DNA of 64,000 nucleotides. Source: Protonemura montana (Eukaryota > Arthropoda > Insecta > Plecoptera > Nemouridae). Positions within the stretch are counted from its first letter, which is position 1; every line of letters begins with the position of its first letter. Location of the stretch: positions 28,559,351 to 28,623,350 of the forward strand of contig OX387604.1 of NCBI GenBank assembly GCA_947568835.1. Direction: 5' to 3'. Position numbers and translations under genes: made by a program. The notes beneath the pieces are model-generated. The model was not told the DNA's origin. It saw nothing but the letters and a program-made list of their open reading frames with translations, and made no database searches. Positions 1-10,019 of the stretch are shown here, one piece after another.

Positions 1-315
1 CATGTTAGAAAAGAAAACCTCTTCGTACAGGATTTGAACAGCATCTTTGACAATATTGCAGCAAATATTTACTAGCCACACGAGCCATATTCACACTCAG
101 CGCAACCACGCAAGTTTGAACACAAATTTCACATTTTCTTTTATCGAACGCAAACATTTTTTTTTCGAACTCGAAACAAGTTCCGCAAAAAGTAATCGGT
201 GAAGTACAGAACAACTTTTCTCTGAAGCTTTATTTGTATACAATTCAATTACCGTAATCCTATCGGTCAAGGCTCTTTGAGCTGTCACCTGGGTTTTCCA
301 GGGAGAAGGGTTCTC
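1..315. other. unique AT-rich DNA, no gene seen
   Basis: Non-repetitive sequence up to the first minisatellite. I see no convincing coding region, splice-site pair or RNA gene. Confidence 0.5.
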
Positions 316-1322
316 TATGGAGCAGGGGCCCTCCATGAGCAGGGGCCCTCTGTGGGAATAGAGGCCCACTATAGGGCAGGGGCCCGCTATGGAGCAGGGG
401 CCCACTATGGGGCAGGGGCCCACTATGGAGCAGGGGCCCACTATGGGGCAGGGGCCCACTATGGAGCAGGGGCCCACTATGGAGCAGGGGCCCACTATGG
501 GGCAGGGGCCCACTATGGAGCAGGGGCCCACTATAGGGCAGGGGCCCGCTATGGAGCAGGGGCCCACTATGGGGCAAGGGCCCACTATGGAGCAGGGGCC
601 CACTATGGGGCAGGGGCCCACTATGGAGCAGGGGCCCACTATGGAGCAGGGGCCCACTATGGGGCAGGGGCCCACTATGGAGCAGGGGCCCACTATGGGG
701 CAGGGGCCCACTATGGAGCAGGGGCCCACTATGGGGCAGGGGCCCACTATGGGGCAGGGGCCCACTATGGAGCAGGGGCCCACTATGGGGCAGGGGCCCA
801 CTATAAGGCAGGGACCCACTATGGAGCAGGGGCTCACTATGTGGCAGTGGCCCACTATGGGGCAGGGGCCCACTATGGGGCAGGGGCCCACTATGGAGCA
901 GGGGCCCACTATGGGGCAGGGGCCCACTATGGGGCAAGGGCCCACTATGGGGCAGGAGCCCACTATATGGCAGGGGCCCACTATGGGGCAGGGGCCCACT
1001 ATGGGGCAGGGGCCCACTATGAGGCAGGGGCCCACTATGAGGCAGGGGCCCACTATGGAGCAGGGGCCCACTATGGAGCAGGGGCCCACTATGGGGCAGG
1101 GGCCCACTATGGAGCAGGGGACCACTATGGAGCAGGGGCCCACTATGAGGCAGGGGCCCACTATGGGGCAGGGGCCCACTATGGAGCAGGGGCCCACTAT
1201 GGAGCAGGGGCCCACTATGAGGCAGGGGCCCACTATGGGGCAGGGGCCCACTATGGGGCAGGGGCCCACTATAGGGCAGGGGCCCACTATGGGGCAGGGG
1301 CCCACTATGGGGCAGGGGCCCT
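316..1322. repeat. 18-bp GC-rich minisatellite (about 56 copies)
   Basis: The unit reads GGGGCAGGGGCCCACTAT, with a second common form carrying GGAGCAG in place of GGGGCAG. Occasional GAGGCAG, AGGGCAG and ATGGCAG variants occur. Each unit contains the GGGCCC palindrome. Because 18 is a multiple of three and the units lack stops, several frames stay open on both strands for 225-414 codons (repeats such as AHYGAG, GPTMEQ or IVGPCS). I treat these as read-through of the repeat, not genes: there is no domain, the flanks give no coding sequence, and competing frames are equally open. The left edge (about 316-375) is degenerate. Confidence 0.95.
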
Positions 1323-1461
1323 CCAAGAAGCCCGCCATCACAGGGAACCCTTACACCCTAAGATCCGCTGAAGAGTGGTTCCTTGTGTAAGATGATGCAA
1401 GCTTCTATCGCTCATAATCCATCACGCCGTGTCAATATCGCTCGCAGGGCGTGTCTTTGCC

Positions 1462-1501
1462 GGGGGGGGTGGGGGGGGGGTGGGGGGAGGGGGGGGGGGA
1501 G
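1462..1501 (+). repeat. G-rich tract, G-quadruplex prone
   Basis: About 40 bases are almost pure G with isolated T and A, so many runs of three or more G lie side by side. Such tracts can form G-quadruplexes and are also hard to sequence, so the exact length may be unreliable. Confidence 0.85.
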
Positions 1502-2004
1502 ACCGTCAATCATTCATCATAACAGTAATCCAATTTACGGCAAACCAGGGGCAGGGGAAACATGTACAGCATCATTGTTATGCACTTGCTGCATGAACAT
1601 TTTCTGATCGCTTTGTAGAAAATGTGGGTGAAAGAAAAGTTAGGTTCTCTCAATTCCTGGATCTGAAAGGTGAAATGTTTGGAGGAAAGTTGAATAATCT
1701 TGTATCTGTAAGTGATTGTGCCGATCCAGAGTATACTTAGAAGATTTTTTAGTTTCAATTGTGATATTGAATTATTTCCATACGATCTGTTTAGTTTTCA
1801 ATTAATCATTATTATTTAGAGAGCTTTTTTATGAACTGTTCAAATGATGGGCTAGAATTATGTGTGATATTTTATGAATTCTTTCACCAGCCAATTCTTT
1901 CACAAGCTTTGGAATTGCGTTCGACACGATTTTGAAAATCATCGATCAATTTTACTATTGCTGTCAAATAACAATCACAGTCAAGTTCTTCCATTCAACG
2001 CATT

Positions 2005-2035
2005 ATGTCTTACTTCAAAGTCAATGTCACCGACG
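2005..2035 (+). CDS. possible first coding exon (10 codons) ending at a splice donor
   Basis: An ATG opens ten codons (MSYFKVNVTD plus one base) and runs into ACG|GTAAGA, a strong-looking 5' splice site at 2036. This would be a phase-1 first exon. No partner exon can be assigned: the 10-bp minisatellite begins about 350 bases downstream and I found no clear coding acceptor exon. It may be chance; transcript data would decide. Confidence 0.22.
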
Positions 2036-2390
2036 GTAAGAACTTAGAACAAGAACTTAGACTTACAAGTTACAAATTAGAACTAGGTCTAACAAACAGA
2101 ACCGTTACGATTGCAGTTCTTCACAGTCGCTGTATTAACTCGAATAGTTGTTCAACTATTCATTTAAATCGAGGTTAAGCTTGAAGGGAATTCTTTCTTC
2201 ATAAAAACCAATTAAAGGTGATAACATTATCTTCTATCCAACCATAACTTTTCAAGCAACAAAATTCCTGCTTTTTATAATCAACTGTTTAACAATTTTC
2301 ATAATTACACAATAACTGGAAAAACAAATGTGAATAATTCATGAAAAATGCTGTGTGAGCCAAATTTGTTTAAATAATAGTCCGGTAGAG

Positions 2391-3025
2391 TGCAGTAAAG
2401 TGCAGTAAAGTGCAGTAAAGTGCAGTAAAGTGCAGTAAAGTGCAGTAAAGTGCAGTAAAGTGCAGTAAAGTGCAGTAAAGTGCAGTAAAGTGCAGTAAAG
2501 TGCAGTAAAGTGCAGTAAAGTGCAGTAAAGTGCAGTAAAGTGCAGTAAAGTGCAGTAAAGTGCAGTAAAGTGCAGTAAAATGCAGTAAAGTGCAGTAAAG
2601 TGCAGTAAAGTGCAGTAAAGTGCAGTAAAGTGCAGTAAAGTGCAGTAAAGTGCAGTAAAGTGCAGTAAAGTGCAGTAAAGTGCAGTAAAGTGCAGTAAAG
2701 TGCAGTAAAGTGCAGTAAAGTGCAGTAAAGTGCAGTAAAGTGCAGTAAAGTGCAGTAAAGTGCAGTAAAGTGCAGTAAAGTGCAGTAAAGTGCAGTAAAG
2801 TGCAGTAAAGTGCAGTAAAATGCAGTAAAGTGCAGTAAAGTGCAGTAAAGTGCAGTAAAGTGCAGTAAAGTGCAGTAAAGTGCAGTAAAGTGCAGTAAAG
2901 TGCAGTAAAGTGCAGTAAAGTGCAGTAAAGTGCAGTAAAGTGCAGTAAAGTGCAGTAAAGTGCAGTAAAGTGCAGTAAAGTGCAGTAAAGTGCAGTAAAG
3001 TGCAGTAAAGTGCAGTAAAGTGCAG
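2391..3025. repeat. 10-bp minisatellite TGCAGTAAAG (63 copies)
   Basis: Sixty-three head-to-tail decamers plus a half unit. The array is strikingly pure: the only variants I see are two TGCAGTAAAA units, at 2571-2580 and 2811-2820, exactly 240 bp apart. The minus strand is open throughout only because the decamer lacks stops in the right frames. Confidence 0.97.
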
Positions 3026-3887
3026 GGTAATAAGCTATGAGAGTGAATACAAACTTTATGCCACGTGCCAGGGATCCCCCCCCCCCCCTTCACCCACCAC
3101 ACCCTATAACTTGAACTGTGGGTAGAGGTGTCGACCGGACGTCCCAGTCCAGGAAGGTGACAATGGGTGACAATGTATGAACAACACGGTGGTGTTACTT
3201 TGAGACACGTGTCATGACAAAAGCCCCACAGAATGAAACGATGAAAGGAGACATTCAGACAAATCTTTCAGAATGGCAATTCATTTGAAATTGCTTTCTT
3301 GGACCAAGCAAAACGTTATTAGGGAAAGAATTTTCAATAATTTTATTGTCCGGAATGATATGCGTCGCATTTCCAATTTTATGAAAGGAAATGTTTTTAT
3401 TAAATAAATCCGTAATCCGACACGTTCCGTAAGAAAGTCTTTGACCGCAAGAATTGGTGACAGCTTTTATTGCCGGGGCTTTTACTTTCTCTATCAACGT
3501 TCGGCCTTTTTTCAAACTTGACAATCCTCATATTGTGTTATTCACGGCAATTTAACCTGCTCCATATTAATGAACGGTTGAAAAACTCAGCGCTATATTG
3601 TAGTGGACCTCCCCTCCCCTGCCAACCCTGCCACCCCTGCCAACCCCCCTCCATCGCCCTGCATTTAGGGTAGCATTAATTAGCCAGTCATGAATGCATA
3701 GATACCGTGGAGGGGGAGGGGGGGGGGGGGGGGGGACCAAGCTTGCTTTTCCACGCGGTCGGTAGCCTTTGTTTCCCGACGGCATCACCGGAGAAGCAAA
3801 TGATTCAATAGAGAATGATGCGTGTTAGCAAAATCAAGAAAAGTTCACTCATCGTAAGAAAGTTTACAAGTTGTTCCGTGATAGTTG
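3026..3887. other. unique DNA with three homopolymer-like tracts
   Basis: It contains a C13 run at 3076-3088, a C-rich segment at 3608-3655 built on CCCTGCCA-like words, and a G-rich run at 3708-3735. No gene is supported; the short open frames here look like chance. Confidence 0.55.
3708..3735 (+). repeat. poly-G tract
   Basis: A nearly uninterrupted G run of about 27 bases broken by two A residues. It is G-quadruplex prone and a likely site of length error. Confidence 0.85.
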
Positions 3888-4872
3888 TATTATTATTATT
3901 ATTATTATTATTATTTGTGGTGTTTAACGACGCACTGTTTTGACATCTGGTCACGCGGTACTGGTCTAATGGCGTCGGTGAATGAGTGGATGATGATGAG
4001 GATGATGATGAACCTAACCTAGCCTAGAAGGGAGGAGGGGAAACCCGGTGCCGGCACGTAGCCTTCTCCTGTTGAAGACCAATGGGACCACCGGCTTAAC
4101 GTCCCTTCCGAAGGACGGTACAACGCGAACAACAGGATTCCTCCACAAATCCATGCTGTCGAGAGGTTGATAAGCAAGGCGAGTGAAGTTGCTGTACTAA
4201 CTATCATCCCTCCAACCTCTCTCCCAAACAGAACTGGTCATGTGTATGATGGTCACTCATCCAATACCTGACTCAGCGCAGTGCTGCTTAACTTTCATCC
4301 CTCCAACCTCTCTCCCAAACAGAACTGGTCATGTGTATGATGGTCACCCATCCAATACTTGACCTAGCGCAGTGTTGCTTAACTTTCATCCCTCCAACCT
4401 CTCTCCCAAACAGAACTGGTCATGTGTATGATGGTCATCCATCCAATACCTGACTCAGCGCAGTGTTGCTTAACTTTCATCCCTCCAACCTCTCTCCCGA
4501 ACAGAACTGGTCATGTGTATGATGGTCACTCATCCAATACCTGACTCAGCGCAGTATTGCTTAACTTTCATCCCTCCAACCTCTCTCCCAAACAGAACTG
4601 GTCATGTGTATGATGGTCATCCATCCAATACCTGACTCAGCGCAGTGTTGCTTAACTTTCATCCCTCCAACCTCTCTCCCGAACAGAACTGGTCATGTGT
4701 ATGGTGGTCACCCATCCAATACCTGACCCAGCGCAGTGTTGCTTAACTTTCATCCCTCCAACCTCTCTTCCGAATAGAACTGGGCATGTGTATAATGGTC
4801 ATCTATCCAATACCTAACTCAGTGCAGTGTTGCTTAACTTCTGTGATCTCACGAGGACCAGTGTACAACTAG
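3888..4872 (-). mobile_element. SINE-like element with 5S rRNA-like head, copy A
   Basis: Read on the minus strand, the element begins near 4872 with a segment resembling the middle of 5S rRNA (GAAGTTAAGCAAC, then TTGGAT.GATGACC). It continues through seven 91-bp units that repeat the same motifs, then a unique body of about 290 bp (4200-3915) containing a hairpin-like CCTTCGGAAGG, and ends in a simple (AAT)n tail at 3914-3888. The same body and tail recur at 57.3-57.7, 58.65-58.79 and 62.65-64.0 kb, so this is a dispersed family. A Pol III-derived head plus a simple-repeat tail is the layout of 5S-derived (SINE3-type) retroposons. The class is inferred; the repeat family is directly visible. 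Confidence 0.75.
4205..4846 (-). repeat. 91-bp tandem array with 5S promoter-like boxes (7 units)
   Basis: Successive CATCCCTCCAACC words begin at 4205, 4296 and so on to 4751, 91 bp apart. On the minus strand each unit carries GTTAAGCAACACTG (compare the 5S rRNA A box) and, about 25 bases later, TTGGATGGGTGACC (compare the 5S C box). Only the last unit (around 4840-4872) continues into further 5S-like sequence (CTCGTGAGATCACAGAAG), so the array looks like expansion of part of the SINE head. Confidence 0.85.
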
Positions 4873-4973
4873 TTACTGTTACTAGTTACTGTTACTAGTT
4901 ACTGTTACTAGTTACTAGTTACTAGTTACTAGTTACTAGTTACTAGTTACTAGTTACTAGTTACTAGTTACTG
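4868..4973. repeat. ACTAGTT minisatellite (13-bp then 7-bp units)
   Basis: Three 13-bp units (ACTAGTTACTGTT) pass into about ten 7-bp units (ACTAGTT). The ACTAGT palindrome repeats throughout, so either strand can fold on itself. It abuts the 5' end of the SINE-like element. Confidence 0.9.
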
Positions 4974-5162
4974 TGATATTTGTACGTACGATGGGAGCCT
5001 GCGGAGATTTTCAATGTGAATTCAAGATAATTGCTGCAGCATTTGATAATTGAATAAGCTTTAGTATTTGCAAGCTTTGTGCATATCCTGGTGCATCCAC
5101 GTGTAGACCGCAAACCAATAAATGCATTCAGTGTTTCATTAGAAAAATAGGAAGTTAAACAG
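4974..5162. other. short unique spacer
   Basis: Unique AT-rich sequence between two minisatellites; nothing recognised. Confidence 0.5.
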
Positions 5163-5654
5163 CGAACCGCATAGTGGACCGCACAATGGACCGCACAGTG
5201 GACCGCACAGTGGACCGCACAGTGGACCGCATAATGGACCGCACAGTGGACCGCACAGTGGACCGCACAGTGGACCGCACAGTGGACCGCACAGTGGACC
5301 GCACAGCTGACCGCATAATGGACCGCACAGTTGACCGCACAGTGGACATCACAGTGGACCGCACAGTGGACCGCACAGTGGACCGCACAGTGGACCGCAC
5401 AGTGGACCGCACAGTGGACCGCACAGTGGACCGCACAGTGGACCGCACAGTGGACCGCACAGTGGACCGCACAGTGGACCGCACAGTGGACCGCACAGCG
5501 GACCGCACAGTGGACCGCACCGTGGACCGCACAGTGGACCGCACAATGGACCGCACAGTGGACCGCACAGTGGGCCGCACAGTGGACCGCACAGTGGACC
5601 GCATAGTGGACCGCACAGTGGACTGCACAGCGGACCGCACAGTGGACCGCACAG
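5163..5654. repeat. 12-bp minisatellite GTGGACCGCACA (about 41 copies)
   Basis: A dodecamer array with scattered variants (ATGGACC, GTTGACC, CTGACC, GCGGACC, GCATA for GCACA). Being a multiple of three, it leaves both strands open (DRTV- and RSTV-type peptides), which I regard as repeat read-through. Confidence 0.95.
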
Positions 5655-8267
5655 CCTTCTTTACTCTTGAGGCATTATTTCATAACAGAAATAGTGAAGT
5701 TATTCTCATACTGGCAATACTGTACCTACAACAGATTGCTTACAACAGATACCTACTTGCTTGGAAACTTTCATTAATTAGATACTGGCCTGCAATTAAA
5801 TTCTAACAATACCTTCAAAGTAATGTAAGTTCTGCATTAAAGCATGATATGGTTTTATAAATGAGTCAGTTAGGTTATAACTAGACCAAGAATAGTATCA
5901 GTTGCCATTTTTGGAAAATGTCGTGAAAACTCGTCACAGAGGAAAGAAAATACAATGTAAGAAAGTTGTTATTTGATGGATTCGTGGCACGGTAGGGTAG
6001 CACCTTTGTGCTATTTTAAAGTTACTCGTAGCAGTGATCCTAAACTTTATCATTATTTTCTCTGAAAAACAAATGCATTTCCCCGTTGAAAAGTGTCGAA
6101 AAGGTATACGCACTTATAATGCTACTGTTGCCGGAAAATTGTAATGTCCGTGCAATACGAAGAAGGTTAGAGTGATCAGTTTTCAAACTTTTCCTATCCT
6201 TACTTCCTACTATTTCAGCAATCGCCAATCTATGGACAACGACATTGTATGTTTAATGGGTCAACGGTATTATTTTCAAATGCTTTGTGTGTCTGACTTT
6301 TCTATGTGATCTCAACAACGAACAGGGAGAATGAGGAGATTAAGTTGTCGAGTGACTTTGATAGAATCACAACAAAATATTACGAGTTTAAGGATGCTTA
6401 TTAATAAGACACACATCTGAGCTTGTTGGTTTTTACCCACACAGACCATCTGAAAATACAGTACGTTGCGAACAAAGCATTTTCATCGTGAGGGGAGCGG
6501 GGTGTACTGTTGATGGCTGCAAACAGCCAACTTTTCAGTTTCCATGCACAATCCTTCCATCAAGAGGACCATCGACGACCGGAAATTAAAACAGCTAGCC
6601 GTTAACTTAGAGCACCAACGTAGCAAAGCATCCCTCCCCCCACCCGCTCAACACCACACCATAACCTGGTTGGCGTTTTGTAACCGTCCCAAACCTCTAC
6701 ACTTCAACGGTCAGTACCGAATACGATCCAGATAACAGATAACAATTCTGTTGGTCATTACACCTCTGCTAAACAAACTTGCTACTCGTATCTCCTAAAT
6801 GCAAACTACAGTTCCATCCAAACTGGTGACTCTGTTCAAAGCTTAGGCTAGAGTGTGGGGTTTCTAGTTTCTAGTTTATAATTATCATGGTATATGTATA
6901 CTCGCAAGTGATTTTAACTAGAACAGTAGGATCTTTCTACCAATGTTTCCGATTTCTACGTGAATGGTTCTTTCGGTATGTTCCATGCTTGAGAGCCCCC
7001 TGCCTACAAGATCAATAACCCAGTTTAGATTCCTCGATGTCGATTTAGAAGCATGTTTGACATGAGAAGGGAACCTCCTACAAGAATCGATAGCAATAGA
7101 TGTCTATAATATGATGTATACATTCATCTTATACCCAACATCTACTTTATACGTTCTATTTCAAACAATTCTTCTTCGCCATATTTCTTTTCCGTTTCTT
7201 TTTCAGTGCCGGACGCAAGTTTACCACCAGTTGCATTCTGTAGAGTTGACCTACATTTTAAAAACCCATCTTACCATTATTTATTTAAATTAACCCCGGC
7301 ATTTCTGAGTCGTTTTTTCCAAAATATCTTTTCAAGCATGATAGTGAGTTATGGGGTGACGGAAGGGATGGAAAGGGCGCGAAAGCGGTCGAGTAGACGA
7401 CACTTCAACGCAAAAACTAATGCATTTGATATAAAGAAGCAACGAGAGGTCAATGCCGTTTCAGTCACTGAATAGTAAGCCTGGTCCCTCACATTTTCAA
7501 CCAAACAATGTCATCCAAAACTTTCCAGAAAGAAAAATCAAATGCAAACAAAGCTTGAATGTTCTGTACACTCTGTTACACTCAAATAGAATAGCAATAA
7601 TCTAAGTGCACGTGTTTAACACGCGCTTTTTCCGCTCTTGCACAGGGCTTACTCGAACACAAAACTCGAACACAACTCGAACACAACTCGAACACAACTC
7701 GAACACAACTCGAACACAACTCCAACACCACACAGAATTGAAGGCAAACAGAAGAGACTTGTGTACGATGTGCGGAAGTTGATGTCAAATAAATTGCCAA
7801 AAGGCTGACACGAAGAAATAAACAAATGCCTATTTCTAGCCTGGTCCTCAGCTAAACACTCCAGTGCAAATCATAGTGTATATTTGTCTGCTATATGATG
7901 CTCTAAACAATGCAGACGATAGCATAGATAGAGGGACGACTACTATGACAGAGAGAGAAGGAGAGATATATACCATTGCTAAAACTACAAAGGCTGAAGG
8001 TAGCTGACTGGACATCTGTTCAGGAAACTCTTATGCTCAGAGTAAAATGTTATAAACTTGTTGATAAAGTAGGAGTTAAATTCATTGCCATGGCAACGAC
8101 CAGCTCTTTCTATTCCATCGCGAATTGTCCGAGTTGGCCACGGGCACTCTCACATGAGTCGCGGCTTTCTGTGGGCACAATTGTAGTTTGCCTTGATCTC
8201 ATCTCAATAGCACGTCGTTCATTATGTCGACCTAATATTGTTATCATCATTCGACGCTCGCATCCGA
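5655..8267. other. unique AT-rich DNA, no gene supported
   Basis: Several open frames of 60-90 codons exist on both strands but none shows a recognisable domain or a convincing splice context. The one repeat is a short 11-bp array near 7670. Confidence 0.5.
7665..7722. repeat. 11-bp minisatellite (about 5 copies)
   Basis: TCGAACACAAC repeats in tandem with slight degeneration at both ends. Confidence 0.85.
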
Positions 8268-8320
8268 CGATGCGGCGTCGGCGTCGGCGTCGGTGCCGGC
8301 GCCGACGTTGGGCGTCGGAC
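8268..8320. repeat. GC-rich GGCGTC-type hexanucleotide repeat
   Basis: A short imperfect (CGGCGT)n run followed by its near-complement (GGCGCCGACG), giving a GC-rich patch in AT-rich surroundings that can form a hairpin. Confidence 0.75.
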
Positions 8321-8523
8321 GGGCGTCGATCTGCGAAAGAGCCAATTAGCCGGATGGAAAACAAATCTTCGCGTACGAACAATCGGAAGTGTTTACTCAA
8401 TTCTTGATCTGCTCGAACGCTTATAGAAAATCGAGATTTTGATTTTATCAAATTGCTGGAGATTTTCTCGTTTGCGTTGTTTTTCAATAGTTTTTTTTTT
8501 TTTTATTTCCTGTTGAATTTTAA

Positions 8524-8527
8524 AGTT
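8524..8527. other. target-site duplication AGTT (left)
   Basis: AGTT directly precedes the left LTR and recurs directly after the right LTR at 11568-11571. Confidence 0.8.
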
Positions 8528-8752
8528 TGTAAGGTTTCGCTTATCACAATAAAGAACGAAGCCAAGAGATAGGATGAAAACAATGATTTATTCAAAGAGA
8601 TGTTAATCCGGCGGACCGGTGGTACATTCGGAGGACCGAAGTCAACTGCCTCTCCTTGGGGTCGTAGCCCTTTCGGATCGTCTCTGTACCCTACCTACCT
8701 GCCCTGGTGGAGGGACAGGTTACTAACCGCACAAAGTGGCGGGAACGTTACA
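8528..8752 (-). repeat. 3' LTR of the retrotransposon
   Basis: 225 bp, TG...CA ended with 5-bp inverted termini (TGTAA/TTACA). On the element's sense strand it carries AATAAA (complement at 8587-8592), a plausible polyadenylation signal. No difference from the other LTR was seen by eye. Confidence 0.95.
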
Positions 8753-8770
8753 TACCCCCGCCAGATTTAA
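8753..8770 (-). promoter_or_regulatory. polypurine tract
   Basis: On the minus strand, GGCGGGGGTA lies directly against the 3' LTR, the position of the plus-strand primer. A second purine run (minus-strand complement of CAGGGGGAAAA) is nearby. Confidence 0.6.
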
Positions 8771-8951
8771 AGCAGGGGGAAAATGAACAGTGTACATGCT
8801 TTAATCTAAAACAGACGAATAGATAATATAAATTAAATATTAAAATGAATATATTTTACAATCCCTCATCGGCAATTACTTAAAACGACTAAACAATGCT
8901 AAACAAACTAAACAATGCTAATTCTTCTGTGTTGTTTCTCCATGGTCACGT

Positions 8952-10019
8952 TCATCCATGATTCCTAATCATCCTACCTAGCTCACTCATCACTTTTTCA
9001 CTAGGATTACTGGCCGGATGCCGTACCGACGAGTGAACTACCTGAATGTTTTCTTTCACTAAGGCGGTAGACCACTGACGCGAACAAAATTGGTTTCCGT
9101 TGTCACTCAACAGCTTCTCGCACCTACCTACGTTGACCAGGTAGTCGCCTCGGCCTGTCAGACGGTTCAAAATCGCCTGCGTCGTTGCCTTCTTCAATGC
9201 ATAAAGTTTCACATGTTTGGAAAACACGTCTAAAATTACTAACACGAAAATCACTCCTCCTCGAGACCTTGGTAATGGGCCGAAAAGGTCTGTTGCCGCG
9301 AGCTGATTTGGTCGGTCAGGTAATAGGGATGACATTTCTCCAGCTAGTGTGTGGGTAAGAATTTTGGCTTTCTGGCCAATTTCACACGATCTTGCTATTT
9401 TAACGATATGTCGTCGCATTCTTTGCCAGTGAAAATACTCTCGCATTTTGCAAAATATTTTGTATGCCCCGCAATATCCATACGCCTCATGATAGTTAAT
9501 CACTAATTGATTTATCAGTGAATGGGGAACACACGCTTTCCATACAAGCTTGTATCTCACGCGATGAAACCGCGTGTTTTCGTGAACGATGTTTTCACTT
9601 TTCAACTTCTGCTCTGTCGCCGTCGAATCTGAATTCGTTTGCAGCGCGCTAACGATAACTTTAAATTGTTCGTCAGTTTTCTGTTCTGCCGCTAAAGATT
9701 TTACCAACTGTGAAATATTCTCGTTTGGCTCTTTCACGCACGGCTGTAATTCGTCGATGTGTAATGTCGTGTGATTCGCACTTTCGTGACTGGCTCGTAT
9801 CTGGACTTCATTGATCACGGCCTCTATGTGTGATGTGTTTTCACATATTGTACTAACATGTTCTTTCGGACCTTCGTCCCACAAATCCGCGAGTGGATTT
9901 CCTTCGATTCCGATGGAAAATATCCCACACGTGTCTTCTGTTGGTTCAGTGGTGACTTCCTTCTGGTCGGTCTCGGCTGGCGGCTCGGAAGTCTCAGGCG
10001 CAGCTACGACTCGTTTCCC
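8952..10019 (-). CDS. pol: pol remnant: connector and integrase core, no RT
   Basis: In the -1 frame relative to gag the reading frame is open from the slippery site (10019) to a stop at 8952. Numbering from the TTG codon at 9884, residues 1-120 are a linker of the kind found between RNase H and integrase. The integrase zinc-binding region is at about 132-170, and the catalytic core shows Asp199 (ATDLFGP), Asp261 (SDNGNQF) and Glu296 (NPSEKVM), with 34 residues between the last two. The zinc finger looks damaged: the usual second His is Tyr137 and the usual fourth Cys is Gly170. The frame stops 14 residues after the catalytic Glu, so the C-terminal domain is missing. Integrase would join element cDNA to host DNA; activity of this copy is doubtful. 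I see no protease, RT or RNase H motif. Confidence 0.85.
   Translation of the reverse strand, partial: GKRVVAAPETSEPPAETDQKEVTTEPTEDTCGIFSIGIEGNPLADLWDEGPKEHVSTICENTSHIEAVINEVQIRASHESANHTTLHIDELQPCVKEPNENISQLVKSLAAEQKTDEQFKVIVSALQTNSDSTATEQKLKSENIVHENTRFHRVRYKLVWKACVPHSLINQLVINYHEAYGYCGAYKIFCKMREYFHWQRMRRHIVKIARSCEIGQKAKILTHTLAGEMSSLLPDRPNQLAATDLFGPLPRSRGGVIFVLVILDVFSKHVKLYALKKATTQAILNRLTGRGDYLVNVGRCEKLLSDNGNQFCSRQWSTALVKENIQVVHSSVRHPASNPSEKVMSELGRMIRNHG

Larger units (their letters stand above)
1323..2390. other. mostly unique DNA between two minisatellites
   Basis: It holds a G-rich tract and one possible tiny first exon (both listed separately). No other gene is supported. Confidence 0.5.

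Noticed and set aside
97-1390. Open frames of 225-414 codons on both strands over the 18-bp array
   Set aside because: They exist because an 18-bp stop-free unit keeps frames open; competing frames are equally long and encode only the repeat.
2305-3102. 265-codon minus-strand frame (LHFTALYCT repeats)
   Set aside because: Pure read-through of the 10-bp array with unrelated flanks.
4840-4872. Functional 5S rRNA gene
   Set aside because: Only the central third resembles 5S; the ends needed for the folded rRNA are absent and the match is degenerate.
5155-5806. Open frames over the 12-bp array (DRTV, RSTV, QWTA, GPLC repeats)
   Set aside because: Low-complexity translation of a repeat in several frames at once.
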